Positions 7,947-17,216 are shown, counted from the stretch's first letter. The stretch: DNA of 64,000 nucleotides from Pseudooctadecabacter sp. (GCF_020627745.1 NZ_JAHDGE010000001.1:32163-96162), one strand, 5' to 3'. Program-made: numbers and translations. The notes: generated by a model from the sequence alone, not told the origin.

Positions 7947-9410
7947 ATGGCCCTCCCCGTCGAAACCTTTTTTCTGCAACCCGACGCCGAAGGCACGTTG
8001 CAGACCCAGATCCGCCAGCTTGTGGCGGAGGGCATCCTTGCAGGCCGGTTCCGACCCGGCGAAAAACTCCCCTCCTCGCGCAAACTGGCCGAACATCTGG
8101 GCGTCAGCCGGATCACCGTCACCCTCGCCTTTACGGAACTTCTGGCGGATGATTACATCGTGGCCCGCGGGCGGTCCGGCTATTTCGTATCCGACAACGC
8201 GCCGGAGCCGCCGCATTTTCCCGCAAAGGCCGCAGGCGACAGCACCGTGGACTGGTCCCGCGCCATCGGGCAACGGTTCACCTCTCTCGACACCTTTTCC
8301 AAACCTGCCGACTGGGCCAATTACCGCTACCCGTTTATCTACGGGCAGGCCGACCCGACCCTTTTTGACAGTGCCAACTGGCGGCTGTGCGCGCTGGAGG
8401 CGTTGGGCCGCAAGGATTTCGACGCGCTGACGGCCGATTACTTTGACAGCGACGACCCCAAACTGCTGGATTTCATCGCGCGCCAGACCCTGCCCCGACG
8501 CGGCATCCTGGCCAAACCGGACGAAATCCTGCTGACTTTGGGGGCACAAAACGCCCTGTGGCTGACCGCCCAGGTGTTGTTGACCCAACGCCGCACCGCC
8601 GCGATTGAAGACCCATGCTATCCCGCCCTGCGTGGCATCCTCGTGCAATCGCGATGCCATTTGAATGCCATTCCCGTGGATGGTGACGGCATCCCGCCGG
8701 ATGCTTTGCCCAAAGACACCGATGTGCTGTTCACCACCCCCAGCCACCAATGCCCGACAGCCGCCACCATGCCGATGTCGCGCCGACATGAGCTGTTGGA
8801 AAAAGCAGAACAGGAGGATTTTCTGATCGTCGAGGACGACTACGAATTCGAGATGTCGTTTCTGAAACCGCCCTCGCCTGCTCTCAAATCCTTGGACAGA
8901 AACGGGCGGGTGATCTACGTCGGCTCGTTTTCGAAATCGCTCTTTCCGGGGCTGCGGCTGGGCTATCTTGTCGGCCCCGCCCCGTTTATCCGCGAGGCAC
9001 GCGCCCTGCGCGCCTCCGTCTTGCGGCACCCGCCCGGCCACATCCAGCGCACGGTCACCTACTTTTTGTCGCGCGGTCATTACGACGCCCTTGTGCGGCG
9101 CATGTCCCGCGCCTTTCACGACCGTCGCACCACCATTGACCGCGCTGTGAATGAACACGGGCTGACCGTCGCCGGGCGCGGCAGCTTTGGCGGGTCGTCC
9201 TTGTGGATGCGTGCGCCGGATCACGTGGATACCCGCGATCTGGCGGCGCGGCTGGCGGAAAAATCCGTCCTGATCGAACCGGGAGATGCCTTTTTTCAAG
9301 GGTTACATCCGCCGACCAATTATTACCGACTGGCCTACAGCTCCATCCCGACACCGCGCATCACCGAAGGGGTCGCCCTGCTGGCGCGGACGCTTGGCGA
9401 AATGGCCTGA
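7947..9410 (+). CDS. tauR: MocR-family (GntR-aminotransferase) regulator, probable TauR
   Basis: Transcription factor with an N-terminal GntR winged helix (about residues 18-85; PSSRKLAEHLGVSRITV recognition region) fused to a class I aminotransferase-like domain (about 120-487) that binds PLP through the lysine in SFSKSLFPGLRLGY. TauR proteins activate taurine genes in Rhodobacter and roseobacters. The position immediately upstream of xsc and the matching direct repeats at both tpa and xsc make this assignment strong. The 487-residue length fits the family. No good Shine-Dalgarno precedes ATG 7947; the N-terminus nevertheless aligns with the family start. It is separated from xsc by 164 bases, so xsc has its own promoter. 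Confidence 0.9.
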   Translation: MALPVETFFLQPDAEGTLQTQIRQLVAEGILAGRFRPGEKLPSSRKLAEHLGVSRITVTLAFTELLADDYIVARGRSGYFVSDNAPEPPHFPAKAAGDSTVDWSRAIGQRFTSLDTFSKPADWANYRYPFIYGQADPTLFDSANWRLCALEALGRKDFDALTADYFDSDDPKLLDFIARQTLPRRGILAKPDEILLTLGAQNALWLTAQVLLTQRRTAAIEDPCYPALRGILVQSRCHLNAIPVDGDGIPPDALPKDTDVLFTTPSHQCPTAATMPMSRRHELLEKAEQEDFLIVEDDYEFEMSFLKPPSPALKSLDRNGRVIYVGSFSKSLFPGLRLGYLVGPAPFIREARALRASVLRHPPGHIQRTVTYFLSRGHYDALVRRMSRAFHDRRTTIDRAVNEHGLTVAGRGSFGGSSLWMRAPDHVDTRDLAARLAEKSVLIEPGDAFFQGLHPPTNYYRLAYSSIPTPRITEGVALLARTLGEMA

Positions 9411-9434
9411 TGCTGCACAGCGGCGGAAGAACGA

Positions 9435-9517
9435 CTCGACATCGAGGCAAATTAATGAGACCACAGGTCTCGATATGCACACTACTGGCGATAAAGCCCG
9501 TAATGAACTGGACCTAA
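9435..9517 (+). promoter_or_regulatory. xsc upstream region with TauR-like direct repeats and palindromes
   Basis: CTGGCGATAA (9485-9494) and CTGGACCTAA (9508-9517) are direct repeats 23 bp apart; the second is an exact match to the CTGGACYTAA TauR site reported for Rhodobacter capsulatus. The arrangement copies the tpa promoter exactly in spacing and orientation. Upstream lie two perfect palindromes, CTCGA-CA-TCGAG (9435-9446) and GAGACC-ACA-GGTCTC (9457-9471), of unknown role. I could not assign a convincing -10 box; a TTG-containing -35 may start just after the second repeat. Confidence 0.7.
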
Positions 9518-9574
9518 CGTTGCGGGGGGCAAACCCATAACGTAGGACCAAATTTGATCAGAGGGGATTCCCAA

Positions 9575-11353
9575 ATGAAAATGACCACCGAAGAAGCTTT
9601 CGTAAAGACGCTTCAAGCCCACGGCATCGACAATGCCTTCGGGATCATCGGCTCCGCGATGATGCCGATCTCCGACATCTTCCCCGATGCGGGCATCACC
9701 TTCTGGGACTGCGCCCACGAAGGCTCCGCCGGGATGATGGCGGACGGCTACACCCGTGCCACCGGTGAAATGTCGATGATGATCGCCCAGAACGGCCCCG
9801 GCATCACCAACTTCGTGACCGCCGTCAAAACCGCCTACTGGAACCATACGCCGTGTCTGCTGGTCACCCCACAGGCCGCCAACAAGACCATCGGTCAGGG
9901 CGGTTTTCAGGAAATGGAACAGATGAACCTGTTCGCGGATTGTGTGGCCTATCAGGAAGAGGTCCGCGACCCCACCCGCGTAGCCGAAGTTCTGACCCGC
10001 GTCATCGCCAAGGCCAAGCGCCTGTCCGGTCCTGCCCAGATCAACATCCCGCGTGACTTCTGGACGCAGGTCGTCGACATCGAAATCCCCGAGCCGATCG
10101 AATTCGAAGTCTCCGGCGGTGGCGAAAACTCCGTCAAAAAGGCGGCGGAACTGATTTCCAACGCCAAGAACCCTGTCATCCTGAACGGTGCTGGCGTGGT
10201 TCTGTCCGAAGGCGGTATTGAGGCGTCCAAGGCGCTGGCCGAAAAGCTCGATGCACCTGTCTGCGTGGGCTATCAGCACAACGACGCGTTCCCTGGCTCC
10301 CACCCGCTGTTTGCAGGCCCGCTGGGCTACAACGGGTCCAAAGCCGGTATGGAACTGATCAAGGACGCCGACGTGGTTGTCTGCCTTGGCACGCGCCTCA
10401 ACCCGTTCTCCACCCTGCCTGGCTATGGCATGGATTACTGGCCCACGGACGCCAAGATCATTCAGGTCGATATCAACCCGGACCGTATCGGCCTGACCAA
10501 AAAGGTCACCGTGGGCATCGTGGGTGACGCGGCCAAAGTGGCCAAAGGCATCCTCGAAAACCTCAGCCCCGATGCTGGCGACGCAGGCCGCGAAGCCCGC
10601 AAAGCCAAGATCGCTGAAACCAAATCCCGTTGGGCGCAGCAGTTGTCCTCCATGGACCACGAGGACGACGATCCGGGCACGACATGGAACGAACGTGCCC
10701 GTGCGGACAAGCCCGACTGGATGTCCCCACGGATGGCGTGGCGCGCGATCCAAAGTGCGCTGCCGCGCGAGGCGATCATCTCCTCCGACATCGGCAACAA
10801 CTGCGCCATCGGCAACGCCTATCCTGACTTCGACGAAGGCCGTAAATATCTGGCCCCCGGCCTGTTCGGCCCCTGCGGCTACGGCCTGCCTGCTATCGTC
10901 GGTGCCAAAATCGGTCGCCGTGACGTGCCTGTCGTGGGCTTTGCCGGTGACGGCGCCTTCGGCATCGCGGTCAACGAATTGACAGCCATCGGTCGCGGTG
11001 AATGGCCTGCGGTCACGCAGATCGTCTTCCGCAACTACCAGTGGGGCGCGGAAAAGCGGAACTCCACCCTGTGGTTCGACGACAACTTCGTGGGCACCGA
11101 ATTGGACACAGACGTGTCCTACGCCGGCATTGCCAACGCCTGCGGCCTGAAGGGCGTCGTTGCCCGCACGCAGGAAGAACTGACCGACGCGCTGAACCAG
11201 GCGATCAAGGACCAGATGGAAAACGGCATCACCACGCTGATCGAGGCCATGATCAACCAGGAGCTGGGTGAACCTTTCCGCCGCGACGCCATGAAAAAAC
11301 CAGTGGCCGTCGCCGGTATTTCCAAGGACGACATGAAGCCCCAGTTGGCTTAA
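9575..11353 (+). CDS. xsc: Sulfoacetaldehyde acetyltransferase
   Basis: Thiamine-diphosphate enzyme that uses phosphate to cleave sulfoacetaldehyde to acetyl phosphate and sulfite, the central desulfonation step for taurine, isethionate and other C2 sulfonates. The 592-residue protein has the acetohydroxyacid-synthase-like architecture: N-terminal Pyr domain with HEGSAGMMADGYTR (catalytic Glu region), a central domain, and the C-terminal PP domain with the ThDP motif GDGAFGIAVNE...NYQWG. The chosen ATG at 9575 is 8 bases after an AGGGG Shine-Dalgarno; a longer in-frame start at 9554 lacks one. It heads an apparent operon xsc-pta-ackA-tauE-soeABC, with a GC-rich hairpin between xsc and pta. 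Confidence 0.96.
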   Translation: MKMTTEEAFVKTLQAHGIDNAFGIIGSAMMPISDIFPDAGITFWDCAHEGSAGMMADGYTRATGEMSMMIAQNGPGITNFVTAVKTAYWNHTPCLLVTPQAANKTIGQGGFQEMEQMNLFADCVAYQEEVRDPTRVAEVLTRVIAKAKRLSGPAQINIPRDFWTQVVDIEIPEPIEFEVSGGGENSVKKAAELISNAKNPVILNGAGVVLSEGGIEASKALAEKLDAPVCVGYQHNDAFPGSHPLFAGPLGYNGSKAGMELIKDADVVVCLGTRLNPFSTLPGYGMDYWPTDAKIIQVDINPDRIGLTKKVTVGIVGDAAKVAKGILENLSPDAGDAGREARKAKIAETKSRWAQQLSSMDHEDDDPGTTWNERARADKPDWMSPRMAWRAIQSALPREAIISSDIGNNCAIGNAYPDFDEGRKYLAPGLFGPCGYGLPAIVGAKIGRRDVPVVGFAGDGAFGIAVNELTAIGRGEWPAVTQIVFRNYQWGAEKRNSTLWFDDNFVGTELDTDVSYAGIANACGLKGVVARTQEELTDALNQAIKDQMENGITTLIEAMINQELGEPFRRDAMKKPVAVAGISKDDMKPQLA

Positions 11354-11372
11354 TGTCTGTCACAAGACCTTG

Positions 11373-11401
11373 GGCCGGGGCGGGATTTTCCTGCCCCGGC
11401 C
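11373..11401 (+). other. GC-rich hairpin between xsc and pta
   Basis: A strong stem GGCCGGGGC/GCCCCGGCC surrounds a short T-rich loop 20 bases after the xsc stop codon. It is not followed by a run of T, so it is more likely an RNA-stabilising or attenuating element that lets xsc be expressed above pta than a complete terminator. Confidence 0.6.
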
Positions 11402-11427
11402 ATACGCATCTTTAAGGGGACCCCACC

Positions 11428-12345
11428 ATGACTTTCCTGTCCAACGACGCGGCTGAGGCCCCCGCCCATATCATCAAACTTGCCCAAGCCCTGCCCAGCC
11501 CCCGTGTGGCCATCGCCCGCGCTGGCGCGCCGCTGCCCATGCTGGCCGCCAAAGAGGCGACAGAGGCCAATATGATGGTCCCGATCTTCACCGGCGAACG
11601 CCACATGATCAAAGACGAAGCCGCCAAGCTGGATTGGGACATTTCCGAATTCGAAATTATCGAGGCTGACGGCGAAATTGAAAGCGGCATGGCCGCCGCA
11701 AAGGCCTGTGGCGAGGGCCGCGCGGATGTCTTGATGAAAGGCCAGTTGCACACCGATGCCTTCATGCGCGCCGCCGTCGCCCGCGACAACGGGCTGCGCA
11801 CGGGCAAACGGTTTGTGCACATCTTCCACATCACCAAGGGCGATCAGGCGATCACGATTTCTGATGCCGCCGTGAATGTATCCCCCAACCTTGACACGCG
11901 CCGCGATGCCACGGCTGAGGTCGTGACCCTGCTGCATAAAATCGGCAACGCCCGCCCCAAGGTCGCGTTCCTGTCCGCCACCGAAAGCCCGATCGACAGC
12001 GTCCCGTCCTCCGTCGAAGGCCGCGAACTGCGCGACTGGGCGGCGGACACCATCGCGGATGCCGATTTCTCGGGCCCCTTGGCGTTCGACCTGATCATGT
12101 CGCCCAAGGCAGTCGAGGCCAAGAAAATTACGGGCGACCCCGTGGCCGGACAGGCGGATGCGATCATCGTGCCCGACATTGTCTCAGGCAACGCGTTGTT
12201 CAAATCTTTCGTTTACCTCACCGGTGGCTGTGCCGGTGGCATCGTCATGGGGGCCAAGGTGCCGATCCTGCTGACGTCCCGCGCGGATCCTGCGGCGGCG
12301 CGCCTGTCGTCCATCGCCCTTGGGGCCATTGTGGCGGCTGGCTGA
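11428..12345 (+). CDS. pta: Phosphate acetyltransferase (Pta/Ptb family)
   Basis: Converts acetyl phosphate made by Xsc to acetyl-CoA. At 305 residues it is the short single-domain Pta form with the phosphate acetyl/butyryltransferase fold, including the conserved DVLMKGQLHTDAF stretch, LSATE and the C-terminal GGCAGGIVMGAKVPILLTSRAD substrate-binding region. An AAGGGGA site precedes ATG 11428. The stop codon overlaps the ackA start in a TGATG arrangement, implying translational coupling. Genomic position between xsc and ackA, rather than sequence alone, separates acetyl from butyryl specificity. Confidence 0.92.
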   Translation: MTFLSNDAAEAPAHIIKLAQALPSPRVAIARAGAPLPMLAAKEATEANMMVPIFTGERHMIKDEAAKLDWDISEFEIIEADGEIESGMAAAKACGEGRADVLMKGQLHTDAFMRAAVARDNGLRTGKRFVHIFHITKGDQAITISDAAVNVSPNLDTRRDATAEVVTLLHKIGNARPKVAFLSATESPIDSVPSSVEGRELRDWAADTIADADFSGPLAFDLIMSPKAVEAKKITGDPVAGQADAIIVPDIVSGNALFKSFVYLTGGCAGGIVMGAKVPILLTSRADPAAARLSSIALGAIVAAG

Positions 12346-13418
12346 TGATTTTGGTCGTCAATGCCGGATCGTCCTCGATCAAGGTGGCGGTGTTCCAGCC
12401 GACGGACACGGCTGACCTGACAGAGGTCATGGCAGGCCAGGTCAGCGGCATCGGCGGCCCATTGGCCCATATTGATCTGGGCACTGACGACAAAGACATC
12501 GCAGCCCCCGATCATGACGCCGCCCTGACAGCGATCCTGAACAGCCTTGCCGCCCAAGGCATCACGACACAAACCCTGACCGCCGCCGCCCACCGCGTGG
12601 TTCACGGCGGCACGACCCTTGTGGCCCCCTGCCGCGTCGATGACGATGTGATCGCTGGGATTGAGGCGGCCATTCCGCTGGCCCCCCTGCACAACCCCAA
12701 CAACCTCGCAGGCATCCGCGCGTTGCAGACGCTCGCACCCGACTTGCCGCAGTTTGCCAGCTTCGGCACGGCCTTTCACGCGACCAATCCTGATGTGGCC
12801 ACGGCCTATGCGATCCCAGCGGACGACCGCGCCATGGGCATCCGGCGCTACGGGTTTCATGGCCTTAGCTATGCGTGGATCGTCACGCAGTTTGGCGATG
12901 AGATCCCGTCCCGCCTGCTGGCCCTGCACCTTGGGTCCGGCGCATCGCTTTGCGCGATCAAAGACGGCAAATCCGTTGCCACCTCCATGGGCTATTCGCC
13001 GCTGGACGGGCTGACCATGGGCACACGGTCCGGTGCGATTGACGGCATGGCCGTGCTGCGGATGGCTGAGATTCACGGCATTGATGAGGCGGAACGTCGG
13101 CTCAACAAGGACAGCGGCCTCAAGGGGCTTGGCGGGGCTAACGACATGCGCTTGCTGCTGGCCGCCGACACACCTGAAGCCAATTTCGCCATTGATCATT
13201 TTTGTTACTGGGCCGCACGGCACGCCGGGTCCGCACTGGTCGCCATGGGCGGCATTGACGCGGTCGCCTTTACCGGTGGCATCGGCCAGAACTCTGCTGA
13301 CATTCGCGACCGGATCATGGCGCATCTGGCCTTTCTGGGCGATATCCCCGTCCACGTCGTTGAAACCCAAGAAGAACGCCAGATCGCACTGGATGCCGTT
13401 AATCTGGGGGCCGCGTGA
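12345..13418 (+). CDS. ackA: Acetate kinase family protein
   Basis: Acetokinase of the ASKHA superfamily that interconverts acetyl phosphate plus ADP with acetate plus ATP. The N-terminal phosphate motif VVNAGSSSIK, the HRVVHGG segment, RRYGFHG and FTGGIGQN are all present. At 357 residues it is shorter than the roughly 400-residue enteric enzyme, a length I associate with alphaproteobacterial relatives, so propionate kinase activity is possible. Translation is coupled to pta by TGATG overlap at the start and to the exporter gene by another TGATG at the end. In this operon it could yield ATP directly from acetyl phosphate or act as an overflow valve. Confidence 0.88.
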   Translation: MILVVNAGSSSIKVAVFQPTDTADLTEVMAGQVSGIGGPLAHIDLGTDDKDIAAPDHDAALTAILNSLAAQGITTQTLTAAAHRVVHGGTTLVAPCRVDDDVIAGIEAAIPLAPLHNPNNLAGIRALQTLAPDLPQFASFGTAFHATNPDVATAYAIPADDRAMGIRRYGFHGLSYAWIVTQFGDEIPSRLLALHLGSGASLCAIKDGKSVATSMGYSPLDGLTMGTRSGAIDGMAVLRMAEIHGIDEAERRLNKDSGLKGLGGANDMRLLLAADTPEANFAIDHFCYWAARHAGSALVAMGGIDAVAFTGGIGQNSADIRDRIMAHLAFLGDIPVHVVETQEERQIALDAVNLGAA

Positions 13419-14179
13419 TGGATTGGGCGTTGCAGATCACTGACCTGAGCCAAGGGACATTTCTGGCCCTCGTCGCGATCACATTCGTCGCGGGCATCGT
13501 GCGCGGGTTTTCGGGCTTTGCGCTGTCGGCCTTGGTGATGGCATCGGCGGCGACATTCCTTGCCCCCGTCCTGTTGATCCCCATCCTGTGGTTTTTGGAA
13601 ATGTCCGCCAGCCTGATGATGGCGCGCGCGGGCATCAAAGACGCGGATCGGGGCGTGGCCCTCCTCCTTGTCGCGGGGTCCGTCATCGGCTGGCCACTGG
13701 GGCTGTGGCTGACGTTGTCGATGCAGGTCGACACCTCACGCGCGGTGGCCCTGTCGATCATCGTGGTCCTCGCCGTGTTGCAACTGGGCAAGGTCCGCAT
13801 CCCCGGCCTGTCGTCCAAGGCAGGCACGCTGACAGCAGGCATTCTGGCAGGCATCGGATCAGGGCTGGCCCACGTCGGCGGCATGGTCATCGCGCTTTAC
13901 GTGCTGTCACTGGGCAGCGCGGCACGGTCCATGCGCGGCACGCTGGTGTTGTTCCTGTTCGCCTCAGGCCTCTTCTCCCTCTTTATCCAACTGGGCTTTG
14001 GCACCATGACGGCCACCGCCGCCGCCCGTGGTCTGCTGCTGATCCCGCCGACCCTGCTGGGCGTCTGGCTGGGCACCAAATTGTTCATCCCCAGATGGGA
14101 ATCCTACTATAAACCCTTCTGCCTCTCCCTTCTGATCGGCCTTGCCTCGCTCGGCCTGATCCGCACCCAATTCGTCTGA
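13418..14179 (+). CDS. tauE: TauE/SafE-family sulfite exporter
   Basis: A 253-residue integral inner-membrane protein with about seven to eight hydrophobic helices and the TauE/SafE two-repeat pattern: glycine-rich GIVRGFSGFALS near residue 25 and GILAGIGSGLAHVGG near residue 145. This family exports sulfite or related sulfur anions. The start at 13418 overlaps the ackA stop (TGATG); a GTG three bases earlier is possible but less likely. Placement between ackA and soeA argues that it removes sulfite released by Xsc when oxidation by Soe is limiting. Substrate is inferred from context. Confidence 0.85.
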   Translation: MDWALQITDLSQGTFLALVAITFVAGIVRGFSGFALSALVMASAATFLAPVLLIPILWFLEMSASLMMARAGIKDADRGVALLLVAGSVIGWPLGLWLTLSMQVDTSRAVALSIIVVLAVLQLGKVRIPGLSSKAGTLTAGILAGIGSGLAHVGGMVIALYVLSLGSAARSMRGTLVLFLFASGLFSLFIQLGFGTMTATAAARGLLLIPPTLLGVWLGTKLFIPRWESYYKPFCLSLLIGLASLGLIRTQFV

Positions 14180-14196
14180 CACTGAAAGGTCCTGAT

Positions 14197-17034
14197 ATGC
14201 CCAAAGATCAACCGGTCATCGACACATCGCCCAAGGTCTCGGACGAGGTGCGCAAGACGACCTGCTACATGTGCGCCTGCCGTTGCGGCATCAACGTGCA
14301 CATGAAGGACGGCAAAGTCGCCTATATCGAAGGCAACAAGGACCACCCCGTGAACCAGGGCGTTCTGTGCGCGAAAGGTTCCGCCGGGATCATGCAGGTG
14401 AACGCGCCATCGCGCCTGAAGGCCCCGTTGAAACGGGTGGGCCCGCGCGGGTCGGGTGAGTTTGAAGAAATCAGCTGGGAAGAGGCGCTGACCATCGCCA
14501 CCGACTGGCTGAAACCCGTCCGTGAGAAGCACCCCGAAAAGCTCGCGTTTTTCACCGGCCGCGACCAATCGCAATCGTTCACGTCGCTTTGGGCACAGGG
14601 CTTTGGCACGCCCAACTACGCAGCCCACGGCGGGTTTTGTTCCGTGAACATGGCCGCCGCTGGCATCTACACCATGGGCGGCGCGTTCTGGGAATTCGGC
14701 CAGCCCGATTGGGACCACACCAAGATGTTCGTGCTGTTCGGTGTCGCCGAAGACCACGACAGCAACCCGATCAAAATGGGTATCGGTAAAATCAAAGCCC
14801 GCGGCGCGCGCGTGGTGGGTGTGAACCCGATCCGGTCCGGCTACAACGCCGTCGCAGACGACTGGTTCGGCATCACACCAGGTACCGACGGCCTGCTGAT
14901 CATGTCGCTGATCCATGAGCTGTTCAAGGCCGGCAAACTGGACCTCGACTACCTCGCACGTTTCACCAATGCGTCTTGCATCGTGAACGAAGACCCAAAT
15001 AGCCCCGACAACGGCCTGCTGCTGCGCGATGGCGACGGCCAGCCGCTGGTCATCGACCGCAACACCGGCGATCTGGCCCCTTGGAACGGCCAAGGCGTTG
15101 ACCCCGACCTGCGCGCCACCCACCGTCACGCTGGCGTCACCCACCGCCCCGTCTTCCACCTGATGGCCGACCGGTTCCTCGACGTGAAATACGCCCCCGA
15201 AAATGTCGCCGCCCAGACCGGGATCGAGGCAAGCCGCATCAAACGCCTCGCCGCCGACATGGCGCGCGTCGCTTTTGACGAGGCGATTGAACTGGACCGT
15301 CCGTGGACAGACTTCCGTGGCAAGAAGCACGACAAAATGGTGGGCCGCCCTGTGTCGATGCACTCCATGCGCGGCATCTCTGCGCATTCCAACGGGTTCC
15401 AGACCTGCCGCGCGCTGCACACGCTGCAAATCATCCTCGGCGCTGTGGAAACGCCCGGCGGAATGCGGTTCAAACCGCCCTATCCCAAACCTGCCACAGC
15501 CCATCCCAAACCCCACGGAAAGGTCACACCGGGTGAGGCATTGAACGGCCCGCACCTCGGCTTCACCCACGGGCCGGACGATCTGCTGCTGCACGAAGAC
15601 GGCTCCGCCATCCGCATCGACAAGGCGTTTACGTGGGAAAACCCGCTGTCGTCCCACGGCATGATGCACATGGTCATCGCCAACGCCCACGCGGGCGATC
15701 CCTACAAGATCGACACGCTGTTCATGTATATGGCGAACATGTCGTGGAATTCATCCATGAACACGACCGCCGTGATGGACATGTTCACCGACAAGGACGA
15801 AGAAACGGGCGAATATGTCATCCCGCGCATCATCTATTCGGATGCCTATTCGTCCGAAATGGTGGCCTTCGCGGATCTGATCCTGCCCGACACGACCTAT
15901 CTGGAACGCCACGATTGCATCTCGCTCCTTGATCGTCCGATATGTGAGGCTGACGCCGTGGCCGACGCCATCCGCTGGCCCGTGGTCGAACCCGACCGCG
16001 ACGTGCGCGGATTCCAATCGGTGCTGTGCGACTTGGGTGCACGCCTCGGCCTGCCCGGCTTTGTGAACGAAGACGGCACCCAGAAATACGACGACTACGC
16101 CGATTACATCACCAACCACATGCGTCGCCCCGGCGTGGGGCCGCTGGCCGGTTGGCGCATGGGCGACGACGGCCTGACCGAAGGCCGCGGCCAACCCAAT
16201 GAGGCGCAACTGGACGCCTATATCAAGAACGGCGGCTTCTGGATGAGCCACGTCCCCGAAGAGGCCGCGTATTACAAACCCTTCAACATGGCCTATCAGG
16301 ACTGGGCCGTGAAAATGTCGTTCTACGACAGCCCCCAGCCCTATATCTTCACGCCTTACGTGGAACCGCTGCGCCGGATGCAACTGGCCGCCGAAGGCCA
16401 TGGCGCAGTGCAGCCCCCCGATCACCTGCGCGCGCGCATCAAAGACACGATGGACCCGCTGCCTATGTGGTACGCGCCTTTGTCGGATGAGCTGACGGAT
16501 ACGTCCGAATACGACGTTCACGCCCTGACCCAACGCCCCATGGCGATGTATCACAGCTGGGGCACCCAGAACGCATGGCTGCGGCAAATCCACGGGGTGA
16601 ACCCGCTTTATGTGCCGACTAAAATCTGGGAAAAACATGGCTTTTCCGAAGGGGATTGGGCCAGAGTCTCCTCCCCCTCCGGCGTCATCACCGTGCCCGT
16701 GGCCCATATGGCCGCGCTCAACGAAAATACGGTCTGGACATGGAACGCCATCGGCAAACGCAAAGGCGCGTGGGCGCTGGACAATGACGCGCCTGAAACC
16801 ACGAAAGGCTTCTTGCTGAACCACCTGATCCATGAACTCTTGCCCGAACAGGCCGACGGCATGCGCTGGTCCAATTCGGACCCGATCACAGGCCAGGCCG
16901 CTTGGTTCGATCTGCGCGTCAAGATCGAGAAAACCGCAGCCCCCAAAGGCCAGCAATCCCAGCCTGCGGCACCTGCCCAAAAGGCCCCCGTGCCCAAAGG
17001 CCCCAAGGATCTCACGTGGAAGGTGGGCAAATGA
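14197..17034 (+). CDS. soeA: Sulfite dehydrogenase (quinone) SoeA, molybdopterin subunit
   Basis: Catalytic subunit of the cytoplasmic, membrane-anchored SoeABC complex that oxidises sulfite to sulfate and passes electrons to quinone. The 945-residue protein starts with a [4Fe-4S] motif CYMCACRC plus a fourth Cys in GVLCAKG, then the bis-MGD oxidoreductase domains and a C-terminal dinucleotide-binding domain (about 770-900) followed by a Pro/Ala/Lys-rich tail. No Tat signal is present, as expected for SoeA and unlike periplasmic DMSO reductases. Its stop overlaps the start of a small membrane ORF (ATGA at 17031-17034). Assignment rests on the neighbouring xsc and DmsC-type anchor; sequence alone only shows the CISM molybdoenzyme family. 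Confidence 0.9.
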   Translation: MPKDQPVIDTSPKVSDEVRKTTCYMCACRCGINVHMKDGKVAYIEGNKDHPVNQGVLCAKGSAGIMQVNAPSRLKAPLKRVGPRGSGEFEEISWEEALTIATDWLKPVREKHPEKLAFFTGRDQSQSFTSLWAQGFGTPNYAAHGGFCSVNMAAAGIYTMGGAFWEFGQPDWDHTKMFVLFGVAEDHDSNPIKMGIGKIKARGARVVGVNPIRSGYNAVADDWFGITPGTDGLLIMSLIHELFKAGKLDLDYLARFTNASCIVNEDPNSPDNGLLLRDGDGQPLVIDRNTGDLAPWNGQGVDPDLRATHRHAGVTHRPVFHLMADRFLDVKYAPENVAAQTGIEASRIKRLAADMARVAFDEAIELDRPWTDFRGKKHDKMVGRPVSMHSMRGISAHSNGFQTCRALHTLQIILGAVETPGGMRFKPPYPKPATAHPKPHGKVTPGEALNGPHLGFTHGPDDLLLHEDGSAIRIDKAFTWENPLSSHGMMHMVIANAHAGDPYKIDTLFMYMANMSWNSSMNTTAVMDMFTDKDEETGEYVIPRIIYSDAYSSEMVAFADLILPDTTYLERHDCISLLDRPICEADAVADAIRWPVVEPDRDVRGFQSVLCDLGARLGLPGFVNEDGTQKYDDYADYITNHMRRPGVGPLAGWRMGDDGLTEGRGQPNEAQLDAYIKNGGFWMSHVPEEAAYYKPFNMAYQDWAVKMSFYDSPQPYIFTPYVEPLRRMQLAAEGHGAVQPPDHLRARIKDTMDPLPMWYAPLSDELTDTSEYDVHALTQRPMAMYHSWGTQNAWLRQIHGVNPLYVPTKIWEKHGFSEGDWARVSSPSGVITVPVAHMAALNENTVWTWNAIGKRKGAWALDNDAPETTKGFLLNHLIHELLPEQADGMRWSNSDPITGQAAWFDLRVKIEKTAAPKGQQSQPAAPAQKAPVPKGPKDLTWKVGK

Positions 17035-17216
17035 ACAAAACCCTCGCCCTCATCTTCGCGGCACTGGCCCTGATGATCGGGTCCTTCATCTGGTTCGTCG
17101 CCACATGGGACGCCTCCAAAGAGGAACCGATTGGTTTCGTTTTGCCAAAAATACTCGCCCCGCAGGGTCCATCCTCTGCCACAGGCACCGTCTTCATCGC
17201 AAAGGGAACAACATGA
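17031..17216 (+). CDS. Small single-helix membrane protein between soeA and soeB
   Basis: A 61-residue ORF with one hydrophobic segment at about residues 4-24 (NKTLALIFAALALMIGSFIW) followed by a short polar tail. Its ATG overlaps the soeA stop (ATGA, 17031-17034) and its stop overlaps the soeB start (ATGA, 17213-17216), so it fills the gap exactly and is translationally locked to both partners. That arrangement supports real translation. It might help assembly or membrane attachment of the Soe complex, but no family is recognised and the function is unknown. Confidence 0.72.
   Translation: MNKTLALIFAALALMIGSFIWFVATWDASKEEPIGFVLPKILAPQGPSSATGTVFIAKGTT

Noticed and set aside
9518-9545. Exact -35/-10 assignment for xsc
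   Set aside because: TTGCGG and CATAAC are too close together (10 bases) and no other -10 fits the spacing seen at tpa.
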